A DNA stretch of 64,000 nucleotides, taken from the NCBI RefSeq assembly GCF_004359575.1, contig NZ_SCWF01000008.1, positions 27,528 through 91,527 of the forward strand, written 5' to 3'. A program made the position numbers and the translations under genes. The stretch's first letter is position 1. Each line of letters opens with the position of its first letter. This stretch comes from Macrococcus bovicus. GTDB taxonomy: Bacteria > Bacillota > Bacilli > Staphylococcales > Staphylococcaceae. A model generated the notes under the pieces. The model did no database searches, was not told the DNA's origin, and saw only the letters and a list, made by a program, of their open reading frames with translations. Positions 53,979 through 63,472 of the stretch are shown piece by piece.

Positions 53979-55443
53979 GCCTAAACGCCTGCATCCTATC
54001 ACCTATCTTTCAAAGATATTCAAATCCGTCAAAGATAATGTCCTGACAGTCGTTCTCGCCGGTTTTCTTTTCTTGAAGAATGGCTTTAATCTGAATGATA
54101 TCGGTGACCTGATTTTTCCGGGCATCCTGCTTATTTTCGCTGTCGTCAGTATTGTACTGGGGATAATTGAAGCGCTGACGACCACATACTGGATCTCAGA
54201 TGATAAATTATTTGTTAAAAACGGCATTCTTTCAGTCTCTACGAAGGAACTCTATATCGCGCGTATTCAGTCAGTTGAAACGACGCGTAACATCGTCAAT
54301 CAGCTATTCGGAGGGGTGATCCTGGATATTAAGACACCGGGTGACGGTGTTAAACTGGACAGCATCTCGAAACAGGCGGCAGATGAGCTGACCCATTATC
54401 TTGAAACTCGCAAAAACAATCTGGGTGATACTGTAGAGGAGGTCCATCAGGCGCCAGCCTTTGAATCCTATTACCGGCTGCAATTAAAAGATATCATGCT
54501 GATGAGTGTGACGAGCGGGGCGATGGGGACAGTACTCGCGGTTGTCTTCGGGCTGTACTCACAAGTCGATGAGATTCTCCATATCAGTGACCGGTTGGCT
54601 CCGATACAGCAGGAAATCGGTTCGAGCTTTTCCTCAATAGCCCTCCTCGTGATGATGGCTCTGCTGCTGAGCTATATCACCGGTATCTTTGTCACTGCAC
54701 TGAAATACTTTAATTACGAACTGACTTATGACGGAGAACGTCTGAGAATCCGGTATGGTCTCTTTGAAGTCAAGGAACGTATTGTCATCGTCAAACAGAT
54801 TCAGGCAGTAGAGGAGAAGAAGTCCTTTCTTAGACAGTGGCTCGGTTATACAAGCTTCCGGGTAACGATTACGAGTGATGCGGCACTGGAATCAGAAGAT
54901 GAGAATGTCCTCGGGCAGATTGAAGTCCTGCCTTTCATTAAACGTAAGGAAGGACTGGCGGTGATGGCGCAGCTTGTTCCGGATTATTATTATAATGAAG
55001 TGGACCGCGTCATCCCTAGGCGCTCGTTAAGACGTTATATCCAGTGGCACTGGTTAGTGATTATCATTGCCACAGCGCTTGTGCAGTATTATTTTTTCAA
55101 CCAGGCATGGATGGTCGGAATCGCCCTGCTGATTCTGACGTTTATTGCCGGCTGGATGCGGTACCGTTATTCAGGTTATGTGATTCAAGATGACCAGATA
55201 ACCGTCCGTGAGACTGGACTCTTTGCCAGTTCGATCTACCATCTGAAAGAAGACCGGCTGATCAGCATCCACGTTACTGATCATTATTTCCTGGACAATG
55301 CACGACTTGCTTCTATTGTGCTGCGTGTCTCAGCAGGTTCGCTTTTTACGGATGCATCACTTAAACTAGTGGAAAGAACAGATGCAGAACGTATTTATGA
55401 CTGGTTTATAGAGAAGGAGGTCAGACAATATGAAGAAAGCTGA
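53971..55443 (+). CDS. Bacterial PH-domain membrane protein (YdbT-like)
   Basis: A 490-residue protein with three bPH2 repeats, each following one or two membrane helices: ISDDKLFVKNGILSVSTKELYIARIQSVE near 75-103, YDGERLRIRYGLFEVKERIVIVKQIQAVE near 252-280, and VIQDDQITVRETGLFASSIYHLKEDRL near 408-434. Each carries the same WDxR/ARIQSVE-like turn. It is the large partner of the small PH proteins before and after it. The ribosome binding site AAGGAGG lies in the upstream gene. Confidence 0.82.
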   Translation: MSEPKRLHPITYLSKIFKSVKDNVLTVVLAGFLFLKNGFNLNDIGDLIFPGILLIFAVVSIVLGIIEALTTTYWISDDKLFVKNGILSVSTKELYIARIQSVETTRNIVNQLFGGVILDIKTPGDGVKLDSISKQAADELTHYLETRKNNLGDTVEEVHQAPAFESYYRLQLKDIMLMSVTSGAMGTVLAVVFGLYSQVDEILHISDRLAPIQQEIGSSFSSIALLVMMALLLSYITGIFVTALKYFNYELTYDGERLRIRYGLFEVKERIVIVKQIQAVEEKKSFLRQWLGYTSFRVTITSDAALESEDENVLGQIEVLPFIKRKEGLAVMAQLVPDYYYNEVDRVIPRRSLRRYIQWHWLVIIIATALVQYYFFNQAWMVGIALLILTFIAGWMRYRYSGYVIQDDQITVRETGLFASSIYHLKEDRLISIHVTDHYFLDNARLASIVLRVSAGSLFTDASLKLVERTDAERIYDWFIEKEVRQYEES

Positions 55444-55903
55444 TAGTTCTGCTGTGAAAGTATGGCGTATAGCGAATGCCATATGGACAGCGCTTCTGCT
55501 CATGTTATTAGCTGTGTTGATAGCTGTCAGATATTTCTTTTTTGACTGGATACCGTTCATGGCTGTGCTGCTGTCAGGAGCATTGATTATTGTTCAGATG
55601 GTCTGGTTCATCCTGATAGAGCCCCGTATTGCCTACCGGACGTATGAATATCAAGTGGGTCAAACAGAGCTCCTCACACGTGCAGGCATCTTCATCAAAC
55701 GTGAGACAATCATTCCGTTTGTCCGTATCCAGAATGTTGAAACACAAGTGGGTCCGATTATGAAGCGCTTCAACCTGAAAAGTGTCGAGGTCACAACAGC
55801 GGGCGGCGCGGCCCGTATTGAACTGATCAATAGTACGGAAGCAGACCAGATTAAGAAAGTGATTGACGAAGCAGTCAATCGTTTAGAGGGGGCAGGCAGA
55901 TGA
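55430..55903 (+). CDS. Bacterial PH-domain membrane protein (YdbS-like), third of three
   Basis: A 157-residue protein with two membrane helices (about 12-35 and 42-63) and a bPH2 domain (YRTYEYQVGQTELLTRAGIFIKRETIIPFVRIQNVETQ). It overlaps YdbT by 14 bases and acpS by four bases. It is a paralogue of the gene at 53502, so the region holds a small-large-small set of PH proteins. Confidence 0.82.
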   Translation: MKKADSSAVKVWRIANAIWTALLLMLLAVLIAVRYFFFDWIPFMAVLLSGALIIVQMVWFILIEPRIAYRTYEYQVGQTELLTRAGIFIKRETIIPFVRIQNVETQVGPIMKRFNLKSVEVTTAGGAARIELINSTEADQIKKVIDEAVNRLEGAGR

Positions 55904-56247
55904 TAGTAGGAATAGGAACCGATGTGATTGAAATTGAACGGATCAGCAGACTGATGTCTGACAAGTTCATCAGACGTATCCTGCACCCTGAAGAAATCAA
56001 GATATTTGAAGCATTCAGCCATGAGGACAGACAGATTTCTTTTATAGCGGGCCGTTTTGCTGTCAAAGAAGCTTATGCTAAAGCGTATGGCACCGGTATC
56101 GGTCAGCATTTTCGTTTTAACGATATTTGCTGTCTCAATGATGAGCGGGGCAAGCCTTATATAATAGATGCGGATTATAAAGTGCATGTTTCAATCGCAC
56201 ATTCTCACACAGTGGCGACTGCATTCGTTATAATAGAGGAAAAGTAA
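55900..56247 (+). CDS. acpS: Holo-[acyl-carrier-protein] synthase
   Basis: A 115-residue phosphopantetheinyl transferase that activates ACP using CoA. The magnesium ligand Asp8 is in IVGIGTDVIEIERI and the second acidic residue lies in AGRFAVKEAYAKAYGTGIG near 57. It follows the PH genes with a four-base overlap and precedes alr, as in Bacillus. Confidence 0.95.
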   Translation: MIVGIGTDVIEIERISRLMSDKFIRRILHPEEIKIFEAFSHEDRQISFIAGRFAVKEAYAKAYGTGIGQHFRFNDICCLNDERGKPYIIDADYKVHVSIAHSHTVATAFVIIEEK

Positions 56248-56260
56248 GAGGAGGATAATA

Positions 56261-57391
56261 ATGAATTATTATCGTCAAAGTGTGCTCCACATCAATTTAG
56301 ATGATTTATATGATAACTACCAGGCTGTGGCCGGTCTGCATCCGGATAAGAAAACAATTGCGGTCATCAAGGCCAATGCCTATGGCATGGGTGCGGTGAC
56401 TGTTGCTGAACATCTCAGCAAACAAGGTGTTGACTTCTTCGCGGTAGCGACACTGGATGAAGCACTTGAGCTGCGGCAAAACCATATTAACGGACAGATA
56501 CTCGTCTTAGGTGTCATCAGGCCGGAAGATGTCAAGCGGGCTGCCGCTTCAGATATAACGGTCACTGTACCGGATGAAGTCTGGCTGGAAGAAGTCCTTC
56601 ATCATCTGGATAGTGTACTGACTGTCCATGTGAAATTAGATACTGGCATGAATCGTATTGGGATACGTGACAAAGAAGAATATGGGCGTGTGTTATCACG
56701 CCTGAAGCAGAATGAACTGCTCGAATTCGAAGGTGTTTATACTCATTTCAGCTGTGCGGACATGGATGATGATTCTGCTGAAAAGGCGCATGAGGCATTT
56801 ATGGATATAGTGAATGACTTTGAGAAGCCGCGCTATATTCATAGCCAGAATTCAGCTGCTGCCCTCCGGTATGATATGACTGACTGTACAGCTGTTAGAT
56901 TAGGCATTGCGGTGTATGGCTATTATCCATCAGCTTTCATCAAGACAGTGACAACTGTGAACTTGAAGCCGGTCATGCAGCTGACGAGTGCCATCAACTT
57001 CATTAAAGACGTGCCGGCCGGTACAAAAATCGGGTATGGCAGTCATTACGAAGCAGAACAGGATGAGCGCATTGCGACTCTTCCTATCGGCTATGCTGAC
57101 GGACTTCTGCGCTCGATGTCGGGCTATGCAGTCAGAGTGGGAGAGGAAGATGCACCGATAGTCGGCCGTATCTGTATGGATCAGACGATGATCCGTGTAT
57201 CGGATAGAGTGAGACTGGGAGATGAAGTGATTATTATTGATCATCAGCCAGGGACGCGTCAATCGATGGAGACAGTAGAGGAGAAGCAGTCAACAATCAG
57301 CTATGAAGTGCTCTGTAATCTTGGACAGAGGCTGCCGCGTGTTTATCATACAGATGAACAATCAACAGTGAAGAATACATTGTTAAAATAA
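56261..57391 (+). CDS. alr: Alanine racemase
   Basis: A 376-residue PLP enzyme making D-alanine for peptidoglycan. PLP-binding Lys37 lies in AVIKANAYGMGA. The catalytic Tyr of the second base lies in IGYGSHYEAEQDE near 262. The GRICMDQTMI segment of the C-terminal beta domain is present. AGAGGAGG precedes the ATG. The neighbours mazEF are the usual ones. Confidence 0.96.
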   Translation: MNYYRQSVLHINLDDLYDNYQAVAGLHPDKKTIAVIKANAYGMGAVTVAEHLSKQGVDFFAVATLDEALELRQNHINGQILVLGVIRPEDVKRAAASDITVTVPDEVWLEEVLHHLDSVLTVHVKLDTGMNRIGIRDKEEYGRVLSRLKQNELLEFEGVYTHFSCADMDDDSAEKAHEAFMDIVNDFEKPRYIHSQNSAAALRYDMTDCTAVRLGIAVYGYYPSAFIKTVTTVNLKPVMQLTSAINFIKDVPAGTKIGYGSHYEAEQDERIATLPIGYADGLLRSMSGYAVRVGEEDAPIVGRICMDQTMIRVSDRVRLGDEVIIIDHQPGTRQSMETVEEKQSTISYEVLCNLGQRLPRVYHTDEQSTVKNTLLK

Positions 57392-57450
57392 AAGTAGTTT
57401 TTTTTATATGCGTTTGATATGATAATGTTGATTTACTGAGGAGGTTAATC

Positions 57451-57594
57451 ATGAAGAAATTTGATCAATTATTAGCTGAAGGCTATGAATCCATGGCTGA
57501 ACTTAATTTAATCATTTCTTATGAGCAATTCGATCTTGAAAGTGAAGTGTGTGAAAAGAGTGAAATGTACGATTTAGCTGATGATGGTGAGTAA
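57451..57594 (+). CDS. mazE: MazE antitoxin
   Basis: A 47-residue acidic antitoxin. It resembles staphylococcal MazE in the core LLAEGYESMAELNLIISYEQF and has the acidic disordered tail. It binds and neutralises the RNase MazF. GAGGAGG precedes ATG 57451, and its stop directly abuts the mazF start. It is a few residues shorter than the Staphylococcus aureus protein at the N-terminus. Confidence 0.88.
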   Translation: MKKFDQLLAEGYESMAELNLIISYEQFDLESEVCEKSEMYDLADDGE

Positions 57595-57936
57595 ATGAGG
57601 CGCGGCGAAGTCTTTCTGGCTGACCTGTCACCTGTCAAAGGCTCGGAACAAGGCGGTAAGCGTCCTGTTGTCATTATTCAGAATGATGTCGGGAATAAAT
57701 ACAGTCCGACAGTCATCGTGGCCGCAATCACAGCGAAAATCAATAAAGCACGGATCCCGACCCATGTGGAGATCGGCAAGACCAACCATCATCTGGATAA
57801 GGATTCGGTGATATTGCTTGAACAGATCAGAACGATTGATAAAAATCGACTGATTGAAAAGCTGACTGTTCTCTCTGAAGAAAAAATGAGTGAAGTGAAT
57901 CAGGCGCTGGCCATCAGCCTTGGACTCTCTCAATGA
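57595..57936 (+). CDS. mazF: MazF mRNA interferase toxin
   Basis: A 113-residue PemK/MazF-fold endoribonuclease. It starts [31 protein letters not shown], with the catalytic Arg and Thr region in [18 protein letters not shown]. The close match to staphylococcal MazF suggests similar short-motif mRNA cleavage (UACAU in S. aureus). It lies just upstream of rsbU, as in staphylococci, but a terminator separates them. Confidence 0.95.
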   Translation: MRRGEVFLADLSPVKGSEQGGKRPVVIIQNDVGNKYSPTVIVAAITAKINKARIPTHVEIGKTNHHLDKDSVILLEQIRTIDKNRLIEKLTVLSEEKMSEVNQALAISLGLSQ

Positions 57937-57953
57937 ATTAAAAGTGCTAGCAT

Positions 57954-57980
57954 AGACTTTAGGGTGACTAAAGTCTTTTT
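57954..57980 (+). terminator. Terminator between mazF and rsbU
   Basis: A 9-bp stem (AGACTTTAG with CTAAAGTCT, loop GGTGA) followed by five Ts lies 18 bases behind mazF and about 23 bases before rsbU. It should limit, though perhaps not abolish, read-through from mazEF into the sigB operon. Confidence 0.78.
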
Positions 57981-58002
57981 AGTTGGAAAGGAGGCAAATG
58001 GA

Positions 58003-59010
58003 ATGAATCATATAGATGAACTTATCGTTAATTACGAAAAAATATTGGATCGTTATATCGAATCAAAAAATGAACAGGATCTGGATGGCCTTCAGAACCT
58101 GAGCTTTGAAGCGATTGAAAACGACATATCTCCGGAAGAAATTGTTTCCTTACATAAAGATTTAACACTTGAAAAAGAACTGACCGCTGAAGAGATGAAG
58201 CTGTCAATGGATGTATTACTGGAGATGATTATCGGATTTGGCTTCTCTTACCGCGACTACAAATCACTGGTCAAAAAGATGGAAGCACATGATAAAGAGA
58301 TGGACATTGCAGCCAGTCTGCAGTCGATGATGCTGAAGACGAAGATTCCTAAACTGAACAGCATTGAAATCGGTGCGATCAGTGTGCCGGCCCAGCGCGT
58401 AAACGGCGACTATTACAACTTGATCGATCATCACGACGGCACTATGAGTTTCGCTGTCGCAGACGTCATCGGTAAAGGAATTCCGGCTGCTCTTGCCATG
58501 AGTATGATCAAATTCGGTATGGACTCATATGGACACTCACAGCTGCCGAGTGATGGATTAAAACGGCTTAATCGTGTGGTGGAGAAGAATGTCAATCAGA
58601 ATATGTTCGTGACGATGTTCTACGGATTATATGAAGAAATCAGCAGCAAGTTCTATTATAGTTCCGCGGGGCACGAACCAGGCTATATCTACCGCGAAAA
58701 GACGGACAGCTTTGAAGAGATGGGTGCACGCGGCATCGTTTTAGGCGTCAATCCAACGACGCGCTATGATCAGGAAGAACATGATATCAATGTGGGTGAT
58801 ATGATCCTGGTGTTTACAGACGGTCTGTCAGAAATCCGGCGCCTGTCAGGAGAGTTTGTTCGTACTGACGATTTACTTGAACTGATCAGAACATACAAAC
58901 ATCTGCATCCGCAGGATATCGTGCAAGTGGTCTATGAGGAACTGATCAAGATCCAGGACCCTAAAAAGCGCGACGATCTGACGATTCTTCTTATCAAAAG
59001 AGTGAATTAA
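58003..59010 (+). CDS. rsbU: Sigma-B activating phosphatase RsbU
   Basis: A 335-residue PPM-type serine phosphatase. An N-terminal helical regulatory domain (about 1-85) precedes the SpoIIE-like phosphatase domain (about 110-335). Its metal-binding acidic residues are visible in NGDYYNLI, AVADVIGKGIPAALAMS and LVFTDGLSEIR. It removes phosphate from RsbV-P and so frees sigma B. AAAGGAGG precedes ATG 58003; the longer frame from 57964 crosses the terminator loop. Confidence 0.95.
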   Translation: MNHIDELIVNYEKILDRYIESKNEQDLDGLQNLSFEAIENDISPEEIVSLHKDLTLEKELTAEEMKLSMDVLLEMIIGFGFSYRDYKSLVKKMEAHDKEMDIAASLQSMMLKTKIPKLNSIEIGAISVPAQRVNGDYYNLIDHHDGTMSFAVADVIGKGIPAALAMSMIKFGMDSYGHSQLPSDGLKRLNRVVEKNVNQNMFVTMFYGLYEEISSKFYYSSAGHEPGYIYREKTDSFEEMGARGIVLGVNPTTRYDQEEHDINVGDMILVFTDGLSEIRRLSGEFVRTDDLLELIRTYKHLHPQDIVQVVYEELIKIQDPKKRDDLTILLIKRVN

Positions 59011-59011
59011 T

Positions 59012-59036
59012 GTTTAGCGATTCAGATAAAGGGTAT
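59012..59036 (+). promoter_or_regulatory. Sigma-B promoter upstream of rsbV
   Basis: GTTTAG (59012-59017), a 13-base spacer and GGGTAT (59031-59036) match the sigma-B consensus. The site directly follows the rsbU stop, where staphylococci have the autoregulatory promoter that raises rsbV-rsbW-sigB transcription during stress. Confidence 0.85.
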
Positions 59037-59098
59037 TTTAAATTGAATTTTATGTATATAAATGGGACAAAATTATAGGGTAACTAGGAGTGTATGGA

Positions 59099-59422
59099 AT
59101 GAACTTGAATATTGAGACCATCGAACATGATACATTTTATGAAATCAAAGTCGCAGGAGAACTGGACGTTTATACAGCACCTGAACTGCTTGCTGTTCTC
59201 CAGCCTTTACACCAGAAAGGGACGCATGACATCCACCTGAATATTTCAGATGTCAGCTACATGGATTCAACAGGTCTCGGCTTATTCGTCGGAACATTAA
59301 AAGAGCTCAATAAACATAATCATGAACTTTATGTGTTAGGGGCTAACAGCCGTATCGAACGATTATTCGATATTACAGGCTTAAAAGAACTCATGCACGT
59401 GAATGCGGAGACGGAGGTTTAA
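59099..59422 (+). CDS. rsbV: Anti-anti-sigma factor RsbV
   Basis: A 107-residue STAS protein. The phosphorylated Ser57 lies in [13 protein letters not shown]. Unphosphorylated RsbV binds RsbW and releases sigma B. ATG 59099 is preferred over GTG 59090, because AGGAG lies nine bases before it and the protein then starts MNLNIET like the staphylococcal one. Confidence 0.95.
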   Translation: MNLNIETIEHDTFYEIKVAGELDVYTAPELLAVLQPLHQKGTHDIHLNISDVSYMDSTGLGLFVGTLKELNKHNHELYVLGANSRIERLFDITGLKELMHVNAETEV

Positions 59423-59423
59423 T

Positions 59424-59897
59424 ATGACGAACTATGATTATGTAGAGATGCGTTTTCCGGCTTCAGCTGAATATGTGGGACTTGTCCGTCTGACATTATC
59501 AGGTATCCTGAACAGAGCAGGCGCTTCATATGACGATATCGAAGATTCAAAAATCGCTGTTTCTGAAGCCGTCACTAATGCTATCAAGCATGCTTACAAA
59601 GGTGAAGTAAAAGGTGATGTATTAGTCGGTTATGTCATCTTTGATGAGAAAGTCGAAGTCATTGTATCAGATTCAGGGCAGAGCTTTGATTATGAGAAGA
59701 CGAAATCAGAACTGGGTCCTTATAAAGAAGATGAGAACGTTGATTTTATTCGCGAAGGAGGGCTTGGGCTGTTCCTGATTGAATCTCTGATGGATGAAGT
59801 GAACGTGAAGAAAGATGCCGGTGTCACAATCAGCATGACTAAGTATATAGCGGGAGAGCAGGTGCAACCTGATGGCGAGAGAGTCAACATCATTTAA
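59424..59897 (+). CDS. rsbW: Serine kinase and anti-sigma factor RsbW
   Basis: A 157-residue GHKL-fold kinase that holds sigma B inactive and phosphorylates RsbV. The N box is in [18 protein letters not shown] near 45-62, and the ATP-lid glycines are in DSGQSFD and [19 protein letters not shown]. It starts one base after rsbV; its end overlaps sigB by 26 bases. Confidence 0.95.
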   Translation: MTNYDYVEMRFPASAEYVGLVRLTLSGILNRAGASYDDIEDSKIAVSEAVTNAIKHAYKGEVKGDVLVGYVIFDEKVEVIVSDSGQSFDYEKTKSELGPYKEDENVDFIREGGLGLFLIESLMDEVNVKKDAGVTISMTKYIAGEQVQPDGERVNII

Positions 59898-60648
59898 TGA
59901 CATTTCTCCAGAGCAGATCAATGCCTGGATCAAGCTTTATCAGGAAACAAAGGACGAAATGGCACAGACCACACTCGTTGAACACTATAAGAAGCTCGTG
60001 GAATCACTTGCCTATCGCTATTCTAAAGGACAGAGTCATCACGAAGACCTGGTTCAAGTAGGGATGGTCGGGTTACTCGGTGCCATCAATCGCTTTGATG
60101 TTTCCTTTGAAAGGAAATTTGAGGCGTTTCTTGTGCCGACTGTCATCGGTGAGATCAAACGATACTTACGTGACAAGACATGGAGTGTGCATGTTCCGCG
60201 TCGCATCAAGGAAATCGGACCGAAAATCAAGAAAGCGACGGATGAGCTGACTAATCAGCTCGGGCGTTCTCCCCAGATCAAGGAAATCGCTGATTACCTT
60301 GAAGTCACGGACGAGGAAGTTCTGGAAGCCATGGAGATGGGTCAGAGCTATAACGCGCTCAGTGTCGATCATTCTATTGAAGCGGATAAGGACGGCTCCA
60401 CTGTCACATTGCTTGATGTGATGGGACAGCAGGAGGAAGGTTACGATTTAACTGAGAAGCGGATGATTCTAACGAAAATCCTGCCGATTCTGTCAGACCG
60501 TGAAAGAGAAATTATTCAATGCACGTTCATTGAAGGTCTCAGCCAGAAGGAAACAGGCGAGAAAGTCGGTCTCAGTCAGATGCACGTATCAAGACTTCAG
60601 CGCACAGCTATCAAGAAGCTGAGAGAAGCTGCCCAGGAAGGGAACTAG
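59872..60648 (+). CDS. sigB: General stress sigma factor B
   Basis: A 258-residue group 3 sigma factor that directs the general stress response. Region 2 ([33 protein letters not shown]), region 3 ([19 protein letters not shown]) and region 4 ([37 protein letters not shown]) are all intact. It is very similar to staphylococcal SigB. The 26-base overlap with rsbW couples their translation, which keeps sigma and anti-sigma in balance. Confidence 0.97.
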   Translation: MARESTSFNDISPEQINAWIKLYQETKDEMAQTTLVEHYKKLVESLAYRYSKGQSHHEDLVQVGMVGLLGAINRFDVSFERKFEAFLVPTVIGEIKRYLRDKTWSVHVPRRIKEIGPKIKKATDELTNQLGRSPQIKEIADYLEVTDEEVLEAMEMGQSYNALSVDHSIEADKDGSTVTLLDVMGQQEEGYDLTEKRMILTKILPILSDREREIIQCTFIEGLSQKETGEKVGLSQMHVSRLQRTAIKKLREAAQEGN

Positions 60649-60680
60649 ACATATGCCGGACAGGCATATGTCTTTTTTTA
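60647..60680 (+). terminator. sigB operon terminator
   Basis: An 11-bp stem (AGACATATGCC with GGCATATGTCT, loop GGACA) is followed by seven Ts. Confidence 0.9.
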
Positions 60681-60710
60681 TGTTAAAATATAGGGACTGG
60701 AGGCGAGAAG

Positions 60711-62855
60711 ATGGAGAAAGCAATCATCAATTTGATTATAGAGAAGTTACCTTATAAAAATGGACAGATAGAAGCCGTGCTTAATCTGCTGGAAGAGAAG
60801 AATACCGTCCCATTTATCGCCCGTTACAGAAAAGAGATGACGGGCGGGCTTGATGAAGTGGAGATCAAGGAGATTGAGACCGAATACAATTATATGGCAG
60901 CCCTGCAGAAACGGAAAGAAGATGTCATTAAATCCATTGACGCACAGGGACTGCTGACTGAAGAGCTGAGAACAGAGATTCAGAAGCAGACGAAACTTCA
61001 GCGTGTAGAGGATCTATACCGGCCGTTCAAGCAGAAAAAGAAAACCCGGGCGACAGAAGCGAAGCGTAAAAATCTAGGGCCGCTTGCTGATAAGCTGCTG
61101 AAGTTTGAGGACTTTGACAGCCGCGCGGAAGCTGAACGTTATCTGAACGACGAAGTGAAGACGTGGGAGGAGGCGGTGAAAGGGGCGATGGACATCGTAG
61201 CGGAAGTGATCGCAGATGATCCGAAATACCGGGCAGCCATCTTGAAGTCTGTACAGGATTACGGTGAAATCCACTCACAGAAAAAGAAAAATGCAGAAGA
61301 CGAGAAGCAGGTCTTTGAGATGTACTATGATTACAGTGAACGTATCAGTAAAGTCGTTCCTCATCGGACCCTTGCCATCAATCGAGGGGAGGAATCAGGC
61401 ATCCTCAAAGTCTCTATCGAGCATGACCTTGAGCGTCAGGAGCGTTATATCAAGAAACAGTTCGTTAAAAAGACGACACAGAATGATGCCCTGTATGACG
61501 AAGTGATCACTGATAGTCTGAAACGACTGATTTTACCTTCAATCGAACGGGAAATCCGCAGTGAACTGACAGCGAAAGCGGAAGCGCAGGCCATTGAGAT
61601 ATTCTCGGTCAACCTGAAAAACTTACTGCTGCAGCCTCCGCTGAAAGGGAGAGTGATACTTGGTGTTGACCCCGCTTACCGCACGGGCTGCAAGCTCGCC
61701 GTCATCAATGAGTACGGCACATTTATAGCGAAGTCAGTCATGTATCCACATCCACCGGTCAACAAGAAGGCAGAGGCTGAAAAAATCTTTGTAGACATGG
61801 TGAGCCGCTATCAGGTTGAGCTCATTGCCATTGGTAACGGGACAGCGAGCAGGGAAACAGAGCAGTTTGTCGCAGAGATGATCAAAAAGCATCAGCTGAA
61901 GGCAGCGTTCATAATTGTCAATGAGGCTGGCGCCTCTGTCTATTCAGCGAGCGAACTGGCGCGTCAGGAATTCCCTGACTTCAAAGTTGAGGAACGAAGC
62001 GCGGTGTCAATCGGCCGTCGCGTCCAGGATCCGCTCAGTGAACTCGTAAAAATTGATCCGAAATCAATTGGTGTCGGTCAGTATCAGCACGATGTCAACC
62101 AGAAGTCGCTGACAGAATCACTGTCCTTTATCGTAGAGACAGCTGTCAATCAGGTCGGTGTCAATGTCAACACCGCTTCTCTGCCGCTCCTGCAGCGCGT
62201 TTCAGGTCTTTCGACAGCAGTCGCCAACAATATTATCAAATACCGGGAGGAGAACGGGCCGATCCGTCATCATAAGGAAATCGCCCGGATTCCTCGCTTA
62301 GGTGCTAAGACATTTGAGCAGAGCATCGGTTTCCTGAGAATAATGGATGGTTCAGAACCGCTTGACCAGACTGCCATTCACCCCGAGAGCTACAAAGCCA
62401 CTTATCGGCTGCTTGAACAGTTGGATAGTCATATTGATGAGCTCGGAACCGATACGCTTAAGGCTAAACTGCAGACAATCAATACTGCTGACATGGCGCG
62501 GGCTATCGGCATCGGGGAGATGACATTGCAGGATATCATCACAGCGCTGATTGCACCCGGGCGCGACCCGCGAGACGATTATGAGGTGCCACTCCTGAAA
62601 TCTGACGTCCTGTCGCTGGAAGACCTGAAGAAAGGCATGAAGCTATCCGGCACAGTCCGAAATGTAGTCGATTTCGGTGCCTTTGTAGATATCGGCGTTA
62701 AACAGGACGGTCTTGTTCATATCTCCAAACTTTCTGATCGCTTCGTCAAGCATCCGACAGATGTCGTCAGCGTCGGCGATATAGTGGAAGTCTGGGTGGA
62801 GACAGTAGACGTCGAAAAAGGTAAAGTAGGACTGACGATGAAAGACCCTCAATGA
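60711..62855 (+). CDS. tex: Tex-family S1 RNA-binding protein
   Basis: A 714-residue Tex/YdcI protein: a helical N-terminal domain, a YqgF-like RNase H fold (GRVILGVDPAYRTGCKLAVI near 317-336), tandem helix-hairpin-helix motifs (LPLLQRVSGLSTAVANNIIKYREE near 494-517) and a C-terminal S1 domain (GMKLSGTVRNVVDFGAFVDIGVKQDGLVH near 642-670). It binds RNA and acts on transcription complexes. ACTGGAGG precedes the ATG; the last four bases overlap the sprT-like gene. Confidence 0.94.
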   Translation: MEKAIINLIIEKLPYKNGQIEAVLNLLEEKNTVPFIARYRKEMTGGLDEVEIKEIETEYNYMAALQKRKEDVIKSIDAQGLLTEELRTEIQKQTKLQRVEDLYRPFKQKKKTRATEAKRKNLGPLADKLLKFEDFDSRAEAERYLNDEVKTWEEAVKGAMDIVAEVIADDPKYRAAILKSVQDYGEIHSQKKKNAEDEKQVFEMYYDYSERISKVVPHRTLAINRGEESGILKVSIEHDLERQERYIKKQFVKKTTQNDALYDEVITDSLKRLILPSIEREIRSELTAKAEAQAIEIFSVNLKNLLLQPPLKGRVILGVDPAYRTGCKLAVINEYGTFIAKSVMYPHPPVNKKAEAEKIFVDMVSRYQVELIAIGNGTASRETEQFVAEMIKKHQLKAAFIIVNEAGASVYSASELARQEFPDFKVEERSAVSIGRRVQDPLSELVKIDPKSIGVGQYQHDVNQKSLTESLSFIVETAVNQVGVNVNTASLPLLQRVSGLSTAVANNIIKYREENGPIRHHKEIARIPRLGAKTFEQSIGFLRIMDGSEPLDQTAIHPESYKATYRLLEQLDSHIDELGTDTLKAKLQTINTADMARAIGIGEMTLQDIITALIAPGRDPRDDYEVPLLKSDVLSLEDLKKGMKLSGTVRNVVDFGAFVDIGVKQDGLVHISKLSDRFVKHPTDVVSVGDIVEVWVETVDVEKGKVGLTMKDPQ

Positions 62856-63292
62856 CAGATAACGAACTGCAGGAGCTTGTGATTAAAATATCACAGGAAT
62901 TTTTTCACCGGCCTTTCAGACACCAGGCATATTTTAACCGGCGCTTAAGAACAACAGGGGGACGCTATATGCTTATCAGTCATCATATCGAAATCAATCC
63001 TAAGCAGTTAGCAGTCCATGGTGAAGAAGCGGTAATAGATATCATCAAACATGAACTGTGCCACTATCATCTGCATCTGGAGGGAAAGGGGTATAGACAT
63101 CGGGACCAGGATTTCAGGAAACTTTGCAATGAGACAAGCGCTCCCAGATACTGTGCGCCTGTTACGAATGATCATTACCTGATCTATCGCTGCGCTCAGT
63201 GTACCATGCTCTATCAGCGTAAAAGACGGATAAACACCGAGAAATACAGGTGCGGCAAATGCCGTGGAAAACTGGAATTAGTCAGTGAATAA
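62852..63292 (+). CDS. SprT-like zinc metalloprotein
   Basis: A 146-residue SprT-family protein. The zinc site HELCH (67-71) is of the HExxH type with variant spacing residues and is followed by HLHLEGKGYRHRDQDF. Near the C-terminus a zinc ribbon has CAQC and CGKC pairs. Bacterial SprT members are predicted metalloproteases but are little characterised. It is coupled to tex by an ATGA overlap, as in other Bacillales. The stop codon lies inside the loop of the terminator. Confidence 0.87.
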   Translation: MTDNELQELVIKISQEFFHRPFRHQAYFNRRLRTTGGRYMLISHHIEINPKQLAVHGEEAVIDIIKHELCHYHLHLEGKGYRHRDQDFRKLCNETSAPRYCAPVTNDHYLIYRCAQCTMLYQRKRRINTEKYRCGKCRGKLELVSE

Positions 63293-63315
63293 AAAAACTG
63301 ACTAATTCTTTTTTT
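63275..63315 (+). terminator. tex-sprT terminator
   Basis: A perfect 12-bp stem (GAATTAGTCAGT with ACTGACTAATTC), whose ten-base loop includes the sprT stop codon, runs into seven Ts. Confidence 0.88.
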
Positions 63316-63319
63316 AGTG

Positions 63320-63348
63320 TTGACATCCGCTGTGAAACGTTTTATGAT
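63320..63348 (+). promoter_or_regulatory. Promoter of tRNA-Glu
   Basis: A consensus TTGACA (63320-63325), 17 bases, TATGAT (63343-63348), about 22 bases before the tRNA. Confidence 0.82.
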
Positions 63349-63370
63349 AGTATTCGTTGCTAAAACAACA

Positions 63371-63442
63371 GGCCCCTTGGTCAAGCGGTTAAGACACCGC
63401 CCTTTCACGGCGGTAACACGGGTTCGAATCCCGTAGGGGTCA
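63371..63442 (+). tRNA. tRNA-Glu (TTC)
   Basis: A full cloverleaf: acceptor GGCCCCT/AGGGGTC, anticodon stem CCGCC/GGCGG with loop CTTTCAC (anticodon TTC), T arm CGGGTTCGAATCCCG. The 3' CCA is not encoded. Confidence 0.96.
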
Positions 63443-63472
63443 TAATCTTTTAAAAAAAGTTAAACAAAAGTG

